Part shown: one piece after another, positions 23,888-33,128 of the stretch
Numbering within the stretch: the first letter of the stretch is position 1
How the letters are laid out: each line of letters starts with the position of its first letter
NCBI GenBank assembly: GCA_964544595.1
Contig: CAZJBM010000022.1
Location: 1 to 50,753, forward strand
DNA: 50,753 nucleotides
Origin: JAGBWK01 sp964544595
GTDB lineage: Bacteria > Bacteroidota > Bacteroidia > Bacteroidales > Muribaculaceae
Reading direction: 5' to 3'
Made by a program: the position numbers and the translations under genes
The notes under the pieces: generated by a model
What the model was told of the DNA's origin: nothing
Databases searched by the model: none
Seen by the model: the letters and a program-made list of their open reading frames with translations, nothing else

Positions 23888-24895
23888 ATGAAACTTTTTG
23901 ACAAACTTACGGCTTGCGCTAAAGCCAACAAACAGCGCATCGTACTCCCCGAATCAACCGAACCGCGCACACTTACAGCCGCCGACCGTATCCTCGCCGA
24001 CGAAATCGCAGAAATCATCCTTATCGGCGACCCCGCAGAAATCAATTCACTCGCTAAAGAACTCAAACTTGAAAATATCTCTAAGGCCACAATCGTAAAC
24101 CCGGCCGACGAGAAAGTTATCGACAAATACGCCCCTCTTTTCTTCGAGCTCCGCAAGAAGAAAGGCATCTCAATGGAGGAAGCCCGCCTCACCACCGCCA
24201 ATCCCCTCTATCTCGGCTGCCTCATGGTTAAAGCCGGCGACGCCGACGGCCAGGTAGCGGGAGCGATGAACACCACTGGCAACGTGCTCCGCGCCGCATT
24301 CCAGGTGATTAAGACCCAGCCCGGCATCAACGTGGTTTCAGGCGCGTTCCTGATGCTTCTCCCCGAAGGGCTCAATTACGGCACCGACGGTATCCTCGTG
24401 TTTGCCGATTGCGCCGTGGTGCCCGATCCGACAGCCGAAGAGCTCGCTCAGATCGCAGTGTCGGCAGCCCAGACAGCGCGCGATATCGCGCACATCGAGC
24501 CCCGCGTGGCTATTCTCAGCTTCTCGACCAAAGGGTCGGCAAAACATGAGCGCGTAGACAAAGTCATCGAGGCTACCCGCATAGCCCACGAAATGGCTCC
24601 CGACCTCATTCTCGACGGCGAGCTTCAGGCCGACGCGTCGCTCGTGCCCAGCGTGGCAAACAAAAAGGCTCCCGACTCGAAGCTTTCGGGCCGCGCCAAC
24701 GTGCTTATCTTCCCCTCGCTCGAAGTCGGCAATATCGCCTACAAGCTCGTTCAGCGTCTCGGCGGCGTAGAAGCCGTAGGACCCGTGCTTCAAGGCCTTG
24801 CAGCCCCTGTCAACGACCTTTCGCGCGGCTGCTATCCCGAAGATATCTATAAGACCATCATTATGACCTGCAATCAGGCCATCGGTCTTAAATAA
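23888..24895 (+). CDS. pta: Phosphate acetyltransferase
   Basis: This 335-residue single-domain enzyme converts acetyl-CoA and phosphate to acetyl phosphate. Motifs: RIVLPESTEPRTLTAADRIL at the start, MVKAGDADGQVAGAMNTTGN, and SGRANVLIFPSLEVGNIAYK near the C-terminus. It lacks the DRTGG and CobB-like N-terminal domains of the long E. coli form. ackA follows 40 bp downstream, forming the usual acetate operon that yields ATP in fermentation. Confidence 0.96.
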   Translation: MKLFDKLTACAKANKQRIVLPESTEPRTLTAADRILADEIAEIILIGDPAEINSLAKELKLENISKATIVNPADEKVIDKYAPLFFELRKKKGISMEEARLTTANPLYLGCLMVKAGDADGQVAGAMNTTGNVLRAAFQVIKTQPGINVVSGAFLMLLPEGLNYGTDGILVFADCAVVPDPTAEELAQIAVSAAQTARDIAHIEPRVAILSFSTKGSAKHERVDKVIEATRIAHEMAPDLILDGELQADASLVPSVANKKAPDSKLSGRANVLIFPSLEVGNIAYKLVQRLGGVEAVGPVLQGLAAPVNDLSRGCYPEDIYKTIIMTCNQAIGLK

Positions 24896-24935
24896 GCCAT
24901 ATTCAAATCGCTAACATCGTATTTATATCAACATC

Positions 24936-26144
24936 ATGAAGATACTTGTGCTTAACTGCGGCAGCAGTTCCGTGAAATACAAACTTATCGACACCGCTAC
25001 GGAGAAGACCCTCGCCGAGGGTGGCGTAGAGAAAATCGGTCTCGACGACGGCTTCCTGAAATTCAAGCGCCAGGATGGCTCGAAAGATATTATCGAGCTT
25101 GGCAAAACCGACCACAACGGCTCGGTAAAGGCTATTCTCAATCTGCTTACCGACCCTAAAGAGGGTTGCATCAAGAGCTACGATGAAATCGACGCCGTAG
25201 GTCACCGCGTGGTGCATGGCGGCGAGAAGTTCAACAAATCGGTGCTCATCACCGACGAGGTGATCCAGCAAGTCAAAGATTGCTACGATCTCGCACCCCT
25301 CCACAACCCCGCCAACATCACCGGCATCGAGGCGATCTCATCGGTGCTCCCCGACGTGAAGCAGGTAGGCGTGTTTGATACCGCATTCCACCAGACGATG
25401 CCCGCGAGCTCATATATGTATGCTCTTCCCTACAAATATTACGCCGAAGACGGCGTGCGTCGCTACGGCTTCCACGGCACCAGCCATCGCTACGTGTCGA
25501 AACGCGTGTGCGAGATTCTCGGCGTTGACCCCAAAGAGGTGAAGATCATCACCTGCCACGTAGGCAACGGCGGCTCGATCACAGCCGTCGAATATGGCAA
25601 GAGCGTGGACACCTCGATGGGCCTCACCCCGACCGAGGGCCTGATGATGGGTACACGCGTGGGCGACGTCGACCCGGGCGCTCTCACCTTCCTCATGAAG
25701 AAGCACAATCTCACCGTCGACGACCTTCAGCGCATCATCAACAAGGAGAGCGGCGTATATGGCGTCACAGAGCTGTCGTCGGATATGCGCGACGTTGAGA
25801 ACGGCGAGAAAGAGGGCAATGAAAAGTGCCGTCTCGCAAACGAGATGTACGTTAAACGCGCTCTCAAATATGTAGGCGCCTATGCCGCCGAAATGGGTGG
25901 AGTCGACATTATCGTATTCACCGGCGGTGTCGGCGAAAACCAGTGCTCATTCCGTTCAGGCATTTGCGGCAAGCTCGGATTCATGGGCGTAGAGATCGAC
26001 CCTGAAGCCAACCAGGTGCGCGGCGAAGAGAAGATCATCTCTACCCCGGCCTCTAAAGTGAAGGTAGTGGTTGTTCCTACCGACGAGGAGCTTACCATCG
26101 CCCGCGACACCGAGGCAATAGTGTCAGGCCGTCAGCCCGAGTAA
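24936..26144 (+). CDS. ackA: Acetate kinase
   Basis: This 402-residue protein makes ATP and acetate from acetyl phosphate. It opens MKILVLNCGSSSVKYKLID and has VGHRVVHGGEKF, FDTAFHQTMPA, RRYGFHGTSHRYVS, CHVGNGGSITAV and VFTGGVGENQ, all family signatures. Length is typical. It is the second gene of the acetate operon and is followed by a strong hairpin at 26180-26239. Confidence 0.97.
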   Translation: MKILVLNCGSSSVKYKLIDTATEKTLAEGGVEKIGLDDGFLKFKRQDGSKDIIELGKTDHNGSVKAILNLLTDPKEGCIKSYDEIDAVGHRVVHGGEKFNKSVLITDEVIQQVKDCYDLAPLHNPANITGIEAISSVLPDVKQVGVFDTAFHQTMPASSYMYALPYKYYAEDGVRRYGFHGTSHRYVSKRVCEILGVDPKEVKIITCHVGNGGSITAVEYGKSVDTSMGLTPTEGLMMGTRVGDVDPGALTFLMKKHNLTVDDLQRIINKESGVYGVTELSSDMRDVENGEKEGNEKCRLANEMYVKRALKYVGAYAAEMGGVDIIVFTGGVGENQCSFRSGICGKLGFMGVEIDPEANQVRGEEKIISTPASKVKVVVVPTDEELTIARDTEAIVSGRQPE

Positions 26145-26179
26145 TCAACCCAATAATCCGATAATTTTATCGGATAGAC

Positions 26180-26239
26180 AAATTTCTCCGCAGATTATTG
26201 CTAATTCAAGCGAATTGCAGTAATTTCGCGGAGAAATTT
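26180..26239 (+). terminator. Long hairpin: ackA terminator with embedded promoter box
   Basis: AAATTTCTCCGC (26180-26191) pairs perfectly with GCGGAGAAATTT (26228-26239). Inside, ATTA/TAAT, TGC/GCA and AATTC/GAATT continue the stem to an AAGC loop. A T-rich run (TTTTATTGTTTTT) follows, as in intrinsic terminators. The descending arm also contains TAATTTCGC (26221-26229), a -7 box with TTG 20 nt upstream, likely driving ddh. A smaller TCCGATAA/TTATCGGA hairpin lies just before it, near 26160-26175. Confidence 0.65.
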
Positions 26240-26272
26240 TATTGTTTTTAACCATCGCTAAATTCATACAGA

Positions 26273-27169
26273 ATGTCAAAGATAAAAGCAGCCATCGTAG
26301 GTTATGGTAACATAGGGCATTTCGTGCTTGAGGCCCTTGAAGTCGCTCCCGACTTTGAAATCGCAGGCGTAGTGCGCCGCAGTGTTGAAAACAAGCCGGC
26401 CGAGCTCGCCCCGTATAAAGTAGTGACCGACATCGCCGAGCTCGGCAAAGTAGATGTCGCGATCCTCTGCACCCCTACCCGCGAGGTTGAAAAATACGCG
26501 GCGCAATATCTCGCCAATGGCATCAACACGGTCGACAGCTTTGATATTCACACTTCGATACTCGATCTCAGAAACAATCTCGACAAAATCGCCAAAGAGA
26601 ACGGCACCGTTGCCATCATTTCGGCAGGATGGGATCCGGGGAGCGACTCTATAGTGCGCACCCTGATGCAGGCCGCTGCTCCCAAGGGATTGACCTACAC
26701 TAATTTCGGCCCCGGTATGTCGATGGGCCACACCGTATGCGTTAAGTCGAAGCCCGGCGTAAAGAACGCTCTCTCGATGACCATACCCCTCGGAACGGGA
26801 ATACACCGCCGCATGGTCTATGTAGAGCTTCTCGAAGGCGCGAAACTTGAAGACGTGGCCAAGGCCGTAAAGGAAGATCCCTACTTCGCATCGGACGAGA
26901 CCCACGTAATCGCCGTTGATTCGGTAGACGACGTCAAGGATATGGGCCACGGCGTGCACATGACCCGCAAGGGCGTTTCGGGCAAGACCCAGAACCAACA
27001 TTTTGAATTCAATATGTCGATCAACAATCCGGCACTTACGGCACAGATTCTCGTCGGCACCGCCCGCGCGGCCATGAAGCAGGCCCCCGGCGCCTACACG
27101 ATGATTGAGATTCCGGTGATAGATCTTCTCTATGGCGACCGCGAAGACCTCATCCGTCACCTCGTCTGA
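26273..27169 (+). CDS. ddh: meso-Diaminopimelate dehydrogenase
   Basis: This 298-residue NADPH-dependent enzyme forms meso-diaminopimelate directly from tetrahydrodipicolinate and ammonia, the one-step branch of lysine and cell-wall synthesis. It shows the nucleotide fold AIVGYGNIGHFVLEAL, then ILCTPTREVEKYA, VDSFDIH, AGWDPGSDSIVR, GPGMSMGHTV and KGVSGKTQNQHFEF, all characteristic of Ddh. Length is normal (about 300-326). It is followed 39 bp later by lgt in the same direction. Confidence 0.95.
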   Translation: MSKIKAAIVGYGNIGHFVLEALEVAPDFEIAGVVRRSVENKPAELAPYKVVTDIAELGKVDVAILCTPTREVEKYAAQYLANGINTVDSFDIHTSILDLRNNLDKIAKENGTVAIISAGWDPGSDSIVRTLMQAAAPKGLTYTNFGPGMSMGHTVCVKSKPGVKNALSMTIPLGTGIHRRMVYVELLEGAKLEDVAKAVKEDPYFASDETHVIAVDSVDDVKDMGHGVHMTRKGVSGKTQNQHFEFNMSINNPALTAQILVGTARAAMKQAPGAYTMIEIPVIDLLYGDREDLIRHLV

Positions 27170-27208
27170 TAATAAAACATTACGTTAAATTCTCCATAAA
27201 TCCCTCAA

Positions 27209-28069
27209 ATGTTTGATTTTATTACCTGGAATGTAGACCCCATTATCTTTCATTGGGGATTTATCACGCTTCGCTGGTACAGCCTGATGTTTGTCATCGG
27301 GTTTGTGGTAGGCTATAAGATAGTGGAGAAGATGTTCAAGCACGAGGGCGCGCCCGAGTCGTGGCTCGGCACGCTGCTTATATGGCTTGTGCTCGGCACG
27401 ATCGTCGGCGCGCGTCTGGGCCACGTGTTCTTCTACGAATGGGACAAATATTCGCAGCATCCGCTCGACATCCTCAAGGTGTGGGAAGGGGGGCTCGCGA
27501 GCCACGGCGGCACTATCGGCATAATCATCTGCATATTCCTATTCTCCTGGATCACCACAAAGCGCAGCCCGCTATGGACGTTTGACCGCATCGTCACCCC
27601 GATCGCGCTAACAGGCGGCCTGATACGTCTCGGCAACCTCTTTAACTCCGAAATATTCGGCCATGCGACCGATTTGCCGTGGGGCTTCATGTTTGAGCGG
27701 TCATACGAATGGCAGACGCAGTTCAACGGCCAGGCTTGCCACCCGACGCAGATATATGAGGCACTTTGCTACTTCGCTCTTTTCGGATTGCTGATGTGGA
27801 TGTACTGGAAGAAGAACGACGAGGAGCGCCCGGGATTGCTGTTCGGCACCTTCCTTGTAGGGTGCTTCGCTTGCCGCTTCCTCATCGAGTTTGTTAAAAA
27901 CGACCAGGTTGATTTCGAGGCAACGATGAGCCTCAACATGGGTCAATGGCTCAGTATCCCGTTCATACTTTTAGGGGTGTTCTTCATTATCAGGGCTTAC
28001 GTCAGGCCGCGGGTGAAGATAGCGTTCCCCAACAAGTTTCCCGACGAGACGAAACCAAAACGCAAATAA
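27209..28069 (+). CDS. lgt: Prolipoprotein diacylglyceryl transferase
   Basis: This 286-residue inner-membrane enzyme adds diacylglycerol to the lipobox cysteine of prolipoproteins. It has about seven helices and the motifs ARLGHVFFYEW, GGLASHGGTIG (catalytic His), LIRLGNLFNSEIFG (the Lgt signature) and HPTQIYEAL. Its stop codon TAA (28067-28069) is also the left target duplication of the mini-MITE that follows, so the insertion did not change the protein. Confidence 0.95.
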   Translation: MFDFITWNVDPIIFHWGFITLRWYSLMFVIGFVVGYKIVEKMFKHEGAPESWLGTLLIWLVLGTIVGARLGHVFFYEWDKYSQHPLDILKVWEGGLASHGGTIGIIICIFLFSWITTKRSPLWTFDRIVTPIALTGGLIRLGNLFNSEIFGHATDLPWGFMFERSYEWQTQFNGQACHPTQIYEALCYFALFGLLMWMYWKKNDEERPGLLFGTFLVGCFACRFLIEFVKNDQVDFEATMSLNMGQWLSIPFILLGVFFIIRAYVRPRVKIAFPNKFPDETKPKRK

Positions 28070-28126
28070 TAGTCTGTCCCATAAAATATGTTAACGCTGA
28101 GGTCGCATAATTTATGGGACAGGCTC
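28070..28126 (+). mobile_element. 57-bp minimal MITE, TAA target duplication
   Basis: The left side (TAGTCTGTCCCATAAAATATG onward, two changes at the tip) matches about 37 bp of the family's left end, and the right side reads TTTATGGGACAGGCTC. Flanking TAA is at 28067-28069 and 28127-28129. It is the smallest member in the window, little more than the two ends joined. Confidence 0.8.
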
Positions 28127-28172
28127 TAAAGCGACACGCCCCTCGGCTCAGCAGCCGAGGGGCGCGCTACGT

Positions 28173-30194
28173 TTATCGCGAGAGGGAAAAAGCGCCCGCG
28201 GCCACGTCGCGAAACGGAAGCCGGGCCGCCTTCAGCTCCTCGACGTAACGCTTCCTGCGAATGGCGTTCATATCGGCTGAAAGGAGAATCGTGTCGGCTC
28301 CGCAAATCTTTGCTAACTCCACAACGTCGCCCTTGAAGCGCCTGTCGGCGATGCAATATGTCGATGAGACGCGCGGAGTCGACTTCTCGTCGTCACCCGC
28401 AAAGCGGAAGGTCGCGTCGCAAAACGAAACGCTACCTGCGGAGTCGACTTTACCCGAGCCGGTGAAATCATTGAAATACAGCTCTATGAGTTTCACCCCG
28501 CGGGAAGCGATATAGTCGCGGTAACGAGTGGCTACGTCGATCGAGTCGGCATAACGGTTGATAGGCGAATCGGTCGAAAGCACTCTCAGCGTGTCGGCTG
28601 AACGAATTATCATATTGAACGAGTGCTTGTCGCGGACAATATAAAGATCATTGGCGGGATAGGAGGGGAGCGCGGTGAAATATGCCGCCAAAGTAAGGGT
28701 AAAGCAGCCGATAGATGCCGCTAACCATGATTTTTTCTTATAAACTAAGGCGATAAACAGGCAGCCTAACGCAAGATAAGCGGGTAGCAGCAGCCAAGAG
28801 GGGATATATATGCCGCCGATATTGCTATGCGGCATAGAGGCTACCCATTCAACGAGGCTATCGAAGCAATCGCCCGCAAAGTTAAGACCGCGCGTCAGCC
28901 ATGCCGGCGCACCCCCGAAGAGCGAGCAAAAAAGCATCATAACGCCTCCAGTCATCATAACCGGCATAAAGAAGGCGGCCGCAATATTCGCGACTATGAA
29001 GTAGGCCGGAAGCTGATGAAAATGATAGGCCATTAATGGCATTGTGCCTAAGGTAGCGGCAATGGTAACAGTGAATAAGCCTAAAACCCGATAAGATGTA
29101 CGCGACTGCCTCCCCGCGGGGTTAAGGTGGTCGGAGAATAGGATTATCGCCAGTGTAGCCATGAAAGAGAATTGAAATCCGGCCCGATAGAGCGAGTGGG
29201 GAGCGAAGAGCAGTATTATCAACGCGGCGAGGCAGAGCGAATTGAGCGATGAGCGCGGCTTGTCGAATATTATCGCAAGAATCACCACCGAAGCCATTAT
29301 CGAGGATCTAACCACCGACGCTGAGGCTCCGGTGGTCAACGCGAACAGCCATATCCCCGCGAGTACCAGCCACCACCGCAATTTCCTGTTGATAAAAAAC
29401 GCGACCGGGAGCATGACGAAGCTCAGTATCATCACGATTACCGCCACATGGGCGCCGCTCAATGCGAGCACATGGGCCACGCCCGCGACGGCGTAAAGAT
29501 CGCGACGGTCGGGGCTGATATCCGATGAGTCGCCAACCAGAATCGCGGCTAAAAATTCAGCCGTAGGCTCGCTCAACCCCGAAGTGAAGATAGTCGCTTC
29601 GATGTCTTCTTTGAGCCGACTCAGCATATAAAGCGGATTGTCGCTACGCCCGGTCACCTTTATACGATTGAGCGGAACGTAAGCGATCAGCGAGATGCCT
29701 TGATTGTAGTAAACGGATTTGAGATCATTCTCAAGCGGCAGGTCGGTGTCGATATAAGGGAGCGAGAAAGAGCCGCTGAACGCCACTTTGTCTCCCGCCT
29801 CTATGCGGGGGTCGAAGAACGGGAGCGTGGCCCTGACCTTGAATTTGGCCACAGCGCGCGAGGTGTTGCCAATTATTTGGCTGTCGGCTTCGATGGTGAG
29901 TGTCTGTTGCTCGGACTCTATGGCGGCCGATGTGACGATACCGCTGAATACGGTAGTGTCGGGCGGGGGAGAGGCGAATCGGTAAGGCTCGTCAAATTCT
30001 CCGGCAAGCCAGCCGACTAGCACAGCCAAACCCGCTGAAGCCCATTGGAGGCGCCGCGCGATAATAGCCGCCCCCGAAAGCAGAAGCGCCGCGGACGGAA
30101 AAATCCACCCCGGCGCATATCTTTGGCCCAATATTCCCGCTATCACCCCTATCAAAAGAGGTAAGAGCGGTATGGCGGCCAGTTGTTTCTTCAA
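28173..30194 (-). CDS. comEC: ComEC/Rec2-family DNA uptake protein
   Basis: This 673-residue membrane protein has an N-terminal helix pair and a beta-rich DUF4131 segment (about 60-180). The Competence domain follows (about 215-480) with YAVAGVAHVLALSGAHVAVI, the family signature. A short soluble C-terminal part (about 500-673) remains. In other bacteria ComEC moves single-stranded DNA across the inner membrane. The C-terminal MBL nuclease-like domain of the long forms is absent: no HxHxDH is seen. It is the last gene of aroE-yeiH-comEC. Confidence 0.9.
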   Translation of the reverse strand: MKKQLAAIPLLPLLIGVIAGILGQRYAPGWIFPSAALLLSGAAIIARRLQWASAGLAVLVGWLAGEFDEPYRFASPPPDTTVFSGIVTSAAIESEQQTLTIEADSQIIGNTSRAVAKFKVRATLPFFDPRIEAGDKVAFSGSFSLPYIDTDLPLENDLKSVYYNQGISLIAYVPLNRIKVTGRSDNPLYMLSRLKEDIEATIFTSGLSEPTAEFLAAILVGDSSDISPDRRDLYAVAGVAHVLALSGAHVAVIVMILSFVMLPVAFFINRKLRWWLVLAGIWLFALTTGASASVVRSSIMASVVILAIIFDKPRSSLNSLCLAALIILLFAPHSLYRAGFQFSFMATLAIILFSDHLNPAGRQSRTSYRVLGLFTVTIAATLGTMPLMAYHFHQLPAYFIVANIAAAFFMPVMMTGGVMMLFCSLFGGAPAWLTRGLNFAGDCFDSLVEWVASMPHSNIGGIYIPSWLLLPAYLALGCLFIALVYKKKSWLAASIGCFTLTLAAYFTALPSYPANDLYIVRDKHSFNMIIRSADTLRVLSTDSPINRYADSIDVATRYRDYIASRGVKLIELYFNDFTGSGKVDSAGSVSFCDATFRFAGDDEKSTPRVSSTYCIADRRFKGDVVELAKICGADTILLSADMNAIRRKRYVEELKAARLPFRDVAAGAFSLSR

Positions 30195-30205
30195 AACTCA
30201 GAGAA

Positions 30206-31285
30206 TTATACTATTAGTTTGCAAAGGTAGTAGCCCCCAACAACGAGCCACACGAAAATAATAGCCGCCAGGGCGAAAGGTTTCGCTCCCGCTTGCTTGA
30301 ACTTATCGATGCTCGTTTCGGAGCCGAGCGCCGTCATAGCCATTGTCAGCATAAAGTTGTCGAGACTTGTTATTCCGGCCAAGAGATTGGAGTATGCCTC
30401 AGGCTCAAAAAGGCCGTAGGCTTGTATAACCGAGTTGATGCCTATCACCAGGAGGAAGCCGAACGCGAACCATGGAATCGTGATAACCGTTTTCTCGCGC
30501 TTCTTTCCTTCGTCGCCTGACTTTTTGCGCGAACGTATTTTGGAAAGCGCGATACCCATAATCACGAGCACCGGGGCGAGCATCATCACGCGAATCATTT
30601 TGGTAATCGTGGCCGAGTCGGCAATCGAGAGCGAGCCGTCGGGATCCATAGCGTTGCCGGCGCCTACGACGTGGGCCACTTCATGGAGCGTGGAGCCAGA
30701 GTAGATAGCCATTTGTTGCTCAGTGAGGTCGAAAACGCCGCCGCGGTATAGAGCGGGGTAAAGAAACATGGCAATCGTGCCGAAGATAACGACGGTAGAA
30801 ACGGCGATAGCGGTTTTGTAAGGGGGACATTTGACCACAGGCTCAGCCCCCAACACAGCCGCTGCGCCGCATATCGCGCTGCCAGTCGAGACCATAAGCG
30901 TCTGCTCATAATCCATCTTCATCAGTTTGCCGGCAATGATACCTATCAACAGGGTGCCGCAGATGATGATTGTGTCCATCACTATAGCGGGCGCGCCAAT
31001 CTCAAGCACCTGCTGAAACGTCAGGCGGAAGCCGTAGAGTATGATGCCCCAGCGAAGCACCTGCTTTGTGCAGAACTTAATGCCGGGAGTCCACGTTTCG
31101 GGGAGATGATTGCGCAGCGAGTTGGCATAGAGCATACCGAGCACGATGCCAACAATCAAAGGGCTTAGCGACAGGTCTTTGACCCACTGAAATTCGCTTA
31201 TATAGAAGGCGGCAAAGGCAAAGAGCGACATAAGAAGCACGCCATGCCATGTAGCCGCGCGTTGTGACGATAAAGCCATTTTCAA
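30206..31285 (-). CDS. YeiH family (UPF0324) putative sulfate/anion exporter
   Basis: This 359-residue protein has about 10 predicted helices and the YeiH/PSE family marks: LVIGIVLGMLYANSLR-like start (LSPLIVGIVLGM), TGSAICGAAAVLGAEPV, and SGSTLHEVAHVVGAG. It is a predicted inner-membrane permease of uncertain substrate. It lies 11 bp before comEC and 15 bp after aroE on the same strand, so an operon is likely. Confidence 0.88.
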   Translation of the reverse strand: MKMALSSQRAATWHGVLLMSLFAFAAFYISEFQWVKDLSLSPLIVGIVLGMLYANSLRNHLPETWTPGIKFCTKQVLRWGIILYGFRLTFQQVLEIGAPAIVMDTIIICGTLLIGIIAGKLMKMDYEQTLMVSTGSAICGAAAVLGAEPVVKCPPYKTAIAVSTVVIFGTIAMFLYPALYRGGVFDLTEQQMAIYSGSTLHEVAHVVGAGNAMDPDGSLSIADSATITKMIRVMMLAPVLVIMGIALSKIRSRKKSGDEGKKREKTVITIPWFAFGFLLVIGINSVIQAYGLFEPEAYSNLLAGITSLDNFMLTMAMTALGSETSIDKFKQAGAKPFALAAIIFVWLVVGGYYLCKLIV

Positions 31286-31300
31286 TACTTATATTGTGGT

Positions 31301-32068
31301 TTACTTAACTTCGTTCCAGACACGCCAATTCTCGAAGGCTTGGAGCAGAAGCATCTCAAGACCGTTTTTCACTTCAGCGCCCTGGGCCATCGATTTTTTC
31401 ATGAACATGGTGATGTCGGGGTTGTAAATCACGTCGTAGCAGAGGTGGTCGGGAGTGATATATTGATAAGGAATGTCGGGGCACTCCTCGACGTTGGGGT
31501 ACATGCCGAGCGGAGTGGTGTTGACGATAACTTTATGGTCGACGATGATTTCGGGAGTCAGGTCGCCGTAGGTGATTACGCCTTCGCGCGGAGTGCGAGA
31601 TACGAGCGTCACTTCGACTCCGAGATTCTCAAGGCCGCATTTCACGGCTTTCGACGCGCCTCCAGTGCCGAGTACCAGGGCTTTTCGGCGCTTGTCGTTT
31701 ATGTCGGCTTCAATCGAGTTGGTGAAGCCCACAATGTCGGAGTTGTAGCCGATGAGGTCGACCATGTCATCTCCGGAGCGTCGCACCTTAATGAGATTGA
31801 CGGCCCCGATGCGTTTGGCGTCGGGGGTGATTTCGGCGAGATAAGGTATCACCTGCTCCTTGTAGGGGATCGTTACGTTGAGGCCTTCGAGCGTAGGATA
31901 CTCGCTGATTATTTCCATCAGGTCGCCTATTTCAGGGATCTCAAAATTGAGATACTCGGCATTGATTTTCTCGGCCTTGAATTTCTTGTTGAAATAAGTT
32001 TGTGAGAAAGAGTGGCCTAACGGGTAGCCTATAAGCCCGAATATGCGCAGATTGTCGTTAAAATGCAT
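31301..32068 (-). CDS. aroE: Shikimate dehydrogenase
   Basis: This 255-residue protein reduces 3-dehydroshikimate with NADPH. It shows IGYPLGHSFSQTYFN, NVTIPYKEQVIPYL (catalytic Lys), GTGGASKAVKCGL (nucleotide binding), NTTPLGMYPN and KNGLEMLLLQAFENW. It is slightly shorter than E. coli AroE (272). A promoter lies about 26 bp upstream. Confidence 0.95.
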   Translation of the reverse strand: MHFNDNLRIFGLIGYPLGHSFSQTYFNKKFKAEKINAEYLNFEIPEIGDLMEIISEYPTLEGLNVTIPYKEQVIPYLAEITPDAKRIGAVNLIKVRRSGDDMVDLIGYNSDIVGFTNSIEADINDKRRKALVLGTGGASKAVKCGLENLGVEVTLVSRTPREGVITYGDLTPEIIVDHKVIVNTTPLGMYPNVEECPDIPYQYITPDHLCYDVIYNPDITMFMKKSMAQGAEVKNGLEMLLLQAFENWRVWNEVK

Positions 32069-32093
32069 TTTTGGCGGTTTTCTATGTTTTACG

Positions 32094-32124
32094 CGAAGTT
32101 AATTTTATTTCATCTTTATTGCAA
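32094..32124 (-). promoter_or_regulatory. Promoter of aroE operon
   Basis: On the minus strand TTG (CAA at 32122-32124) is followed by 20 nt and TAACTTCGC (32101-32093), fitting the Bacteroidetes -33/-7 pattern. Confidence 0.6.
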
Positions 32125-32164
32125 TTTCTATGGGGATTTTTATTGTTTTCCGATGAAAGTTTTC

Positions 32165-32172
32165 TAACTTTG
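32165..32172 (+). promoter_or_regulatory. -7 box for nfo
   Basis: TAACTTTGT matches TAnnTTTGY, with TTG about 19 nt upstream, and lies 39 bp before the nfo start. With the aroE promoter it forms a compact divergent promoter region. Confidence 0.6.
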
Positions 32173-32210
32173 TCTCAAATGTGTAATATCTAACTTTCTA
32201 AACATTTGAT

Positions 32211-33053
32211 ATGAAATACATCGGCGCACACGTGTCGACCGCCAGCGGGGTCAGCGCGGCTCCCCGCAATGCGCATGAGATCGGGGCGAAGGCTTTCGCT
32301 CTCTTTACCCGCAATCCCTCGCGATGGGCCTCCAAGCCGATTTCTGAGGCCGAGGCCGAGAAATTCCGAGAGCTTTGCGAGGAATATGGCTACAGCCCCC
32401 AATATATTCTCCCCCACGATAGCTACCTTATCAATCTCGGCGCGCCCGACCCTGAGAAGCTCGCCAAATCGCGCGAGGCTTTTCTCGACGAGCTGCATCG
32501 CTGCGAGCAGTTGGGGCTGACGATGCTTAATTTCCACCCCGGCTCTCATCTAAATCTCGTTGATATAGACACTTGCCTTGCCACGATTTCTGAATCGATC
32601 AACCGCGCCCTCGATGTCACAAGCGGGGTGAAGGCGGTGATAGAGACCACTGCCGGACAAGGCTCCAACCTCGGGCACTCCTTTGAGCAGGTGGCTCAAA
32701 TTATCGATAAAGTGGAGGATAAGAGCAGGGTAGGGGTGTGCGTCGACACGTGTCATACCTATTCGGCCGGCTACGATCTCGCCACCGCGGAAGGATATGA
32801 GAAAACCTGGAGCGACTTTGACCGCATGATCGGTCTGAAATATCTCAACGCGCTCCATATCAATGACTCCAAGAAGGCGTTTGGCTCGCGGGTCGACCGC
32901 CACGAAACCATCGGCAACGGCACCCTCGGCCTCCCGTTCTTCGAGATGCTGATGGCCGACCCGCGCATGGATAATATGCCGCTTATACTGGAGACTCCCG
33001 ACGAAAGCCGCTGGGCAGAGGAAATCGCCCTGTTGTATTCAATGGTCAAATAG
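32211..33053 (+). CDS. nfo: Endonuclease IV (AP endonuclease)
   Basis: This 280-residue TIM-barrel enzyme cleaves DNA 5' of abasic sites using three zinc ions. The metal ligands are in NFHPGSH, ETTAGQGSNLG, VCVDTCHTYSAGYDL, HINDSKKAFGSRVDRHETIG and LETPDE, all typical of Nfo. Length matches the family (about 280). Confidence 0.96.
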   Translation: MKYIGAHVSTASGVSAAPRNAHEIGAKAFALFTRNPSRWASKPISEAEAEKFRELCEEYGYSPQYILPHDSYLINLGAPDPEKLAKSREAFLDELHRCEQLGLTMLNFHPGSHLNLVDIDTCLATISESINRALDVTSGVKAVIETTAGQGSNLGHSFEQVAQIIDKVEDKSRVGVCVDTCHTYSAGYDLATAEGYEKTWSDFDRMIGLKYLNALHINDSKKAFGSRVDRHETIGNGTLGLPFFEMLMADPRMDNMPLILETPDESRWAEEIALLYSMVK

Positions 33054-33128
33054 CCAGCGGGCCGATACTCACTATCCAGTTCCCCCCCCCATATCCCCCT
33101 CTTTGAATATCCATAAATCTAACAAAAT

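Noticed and set aside
26276..27160. 294-codon open frame antisense to ddh
   Set aside because: Complete mirror of a confident gene with no start signal of its own.
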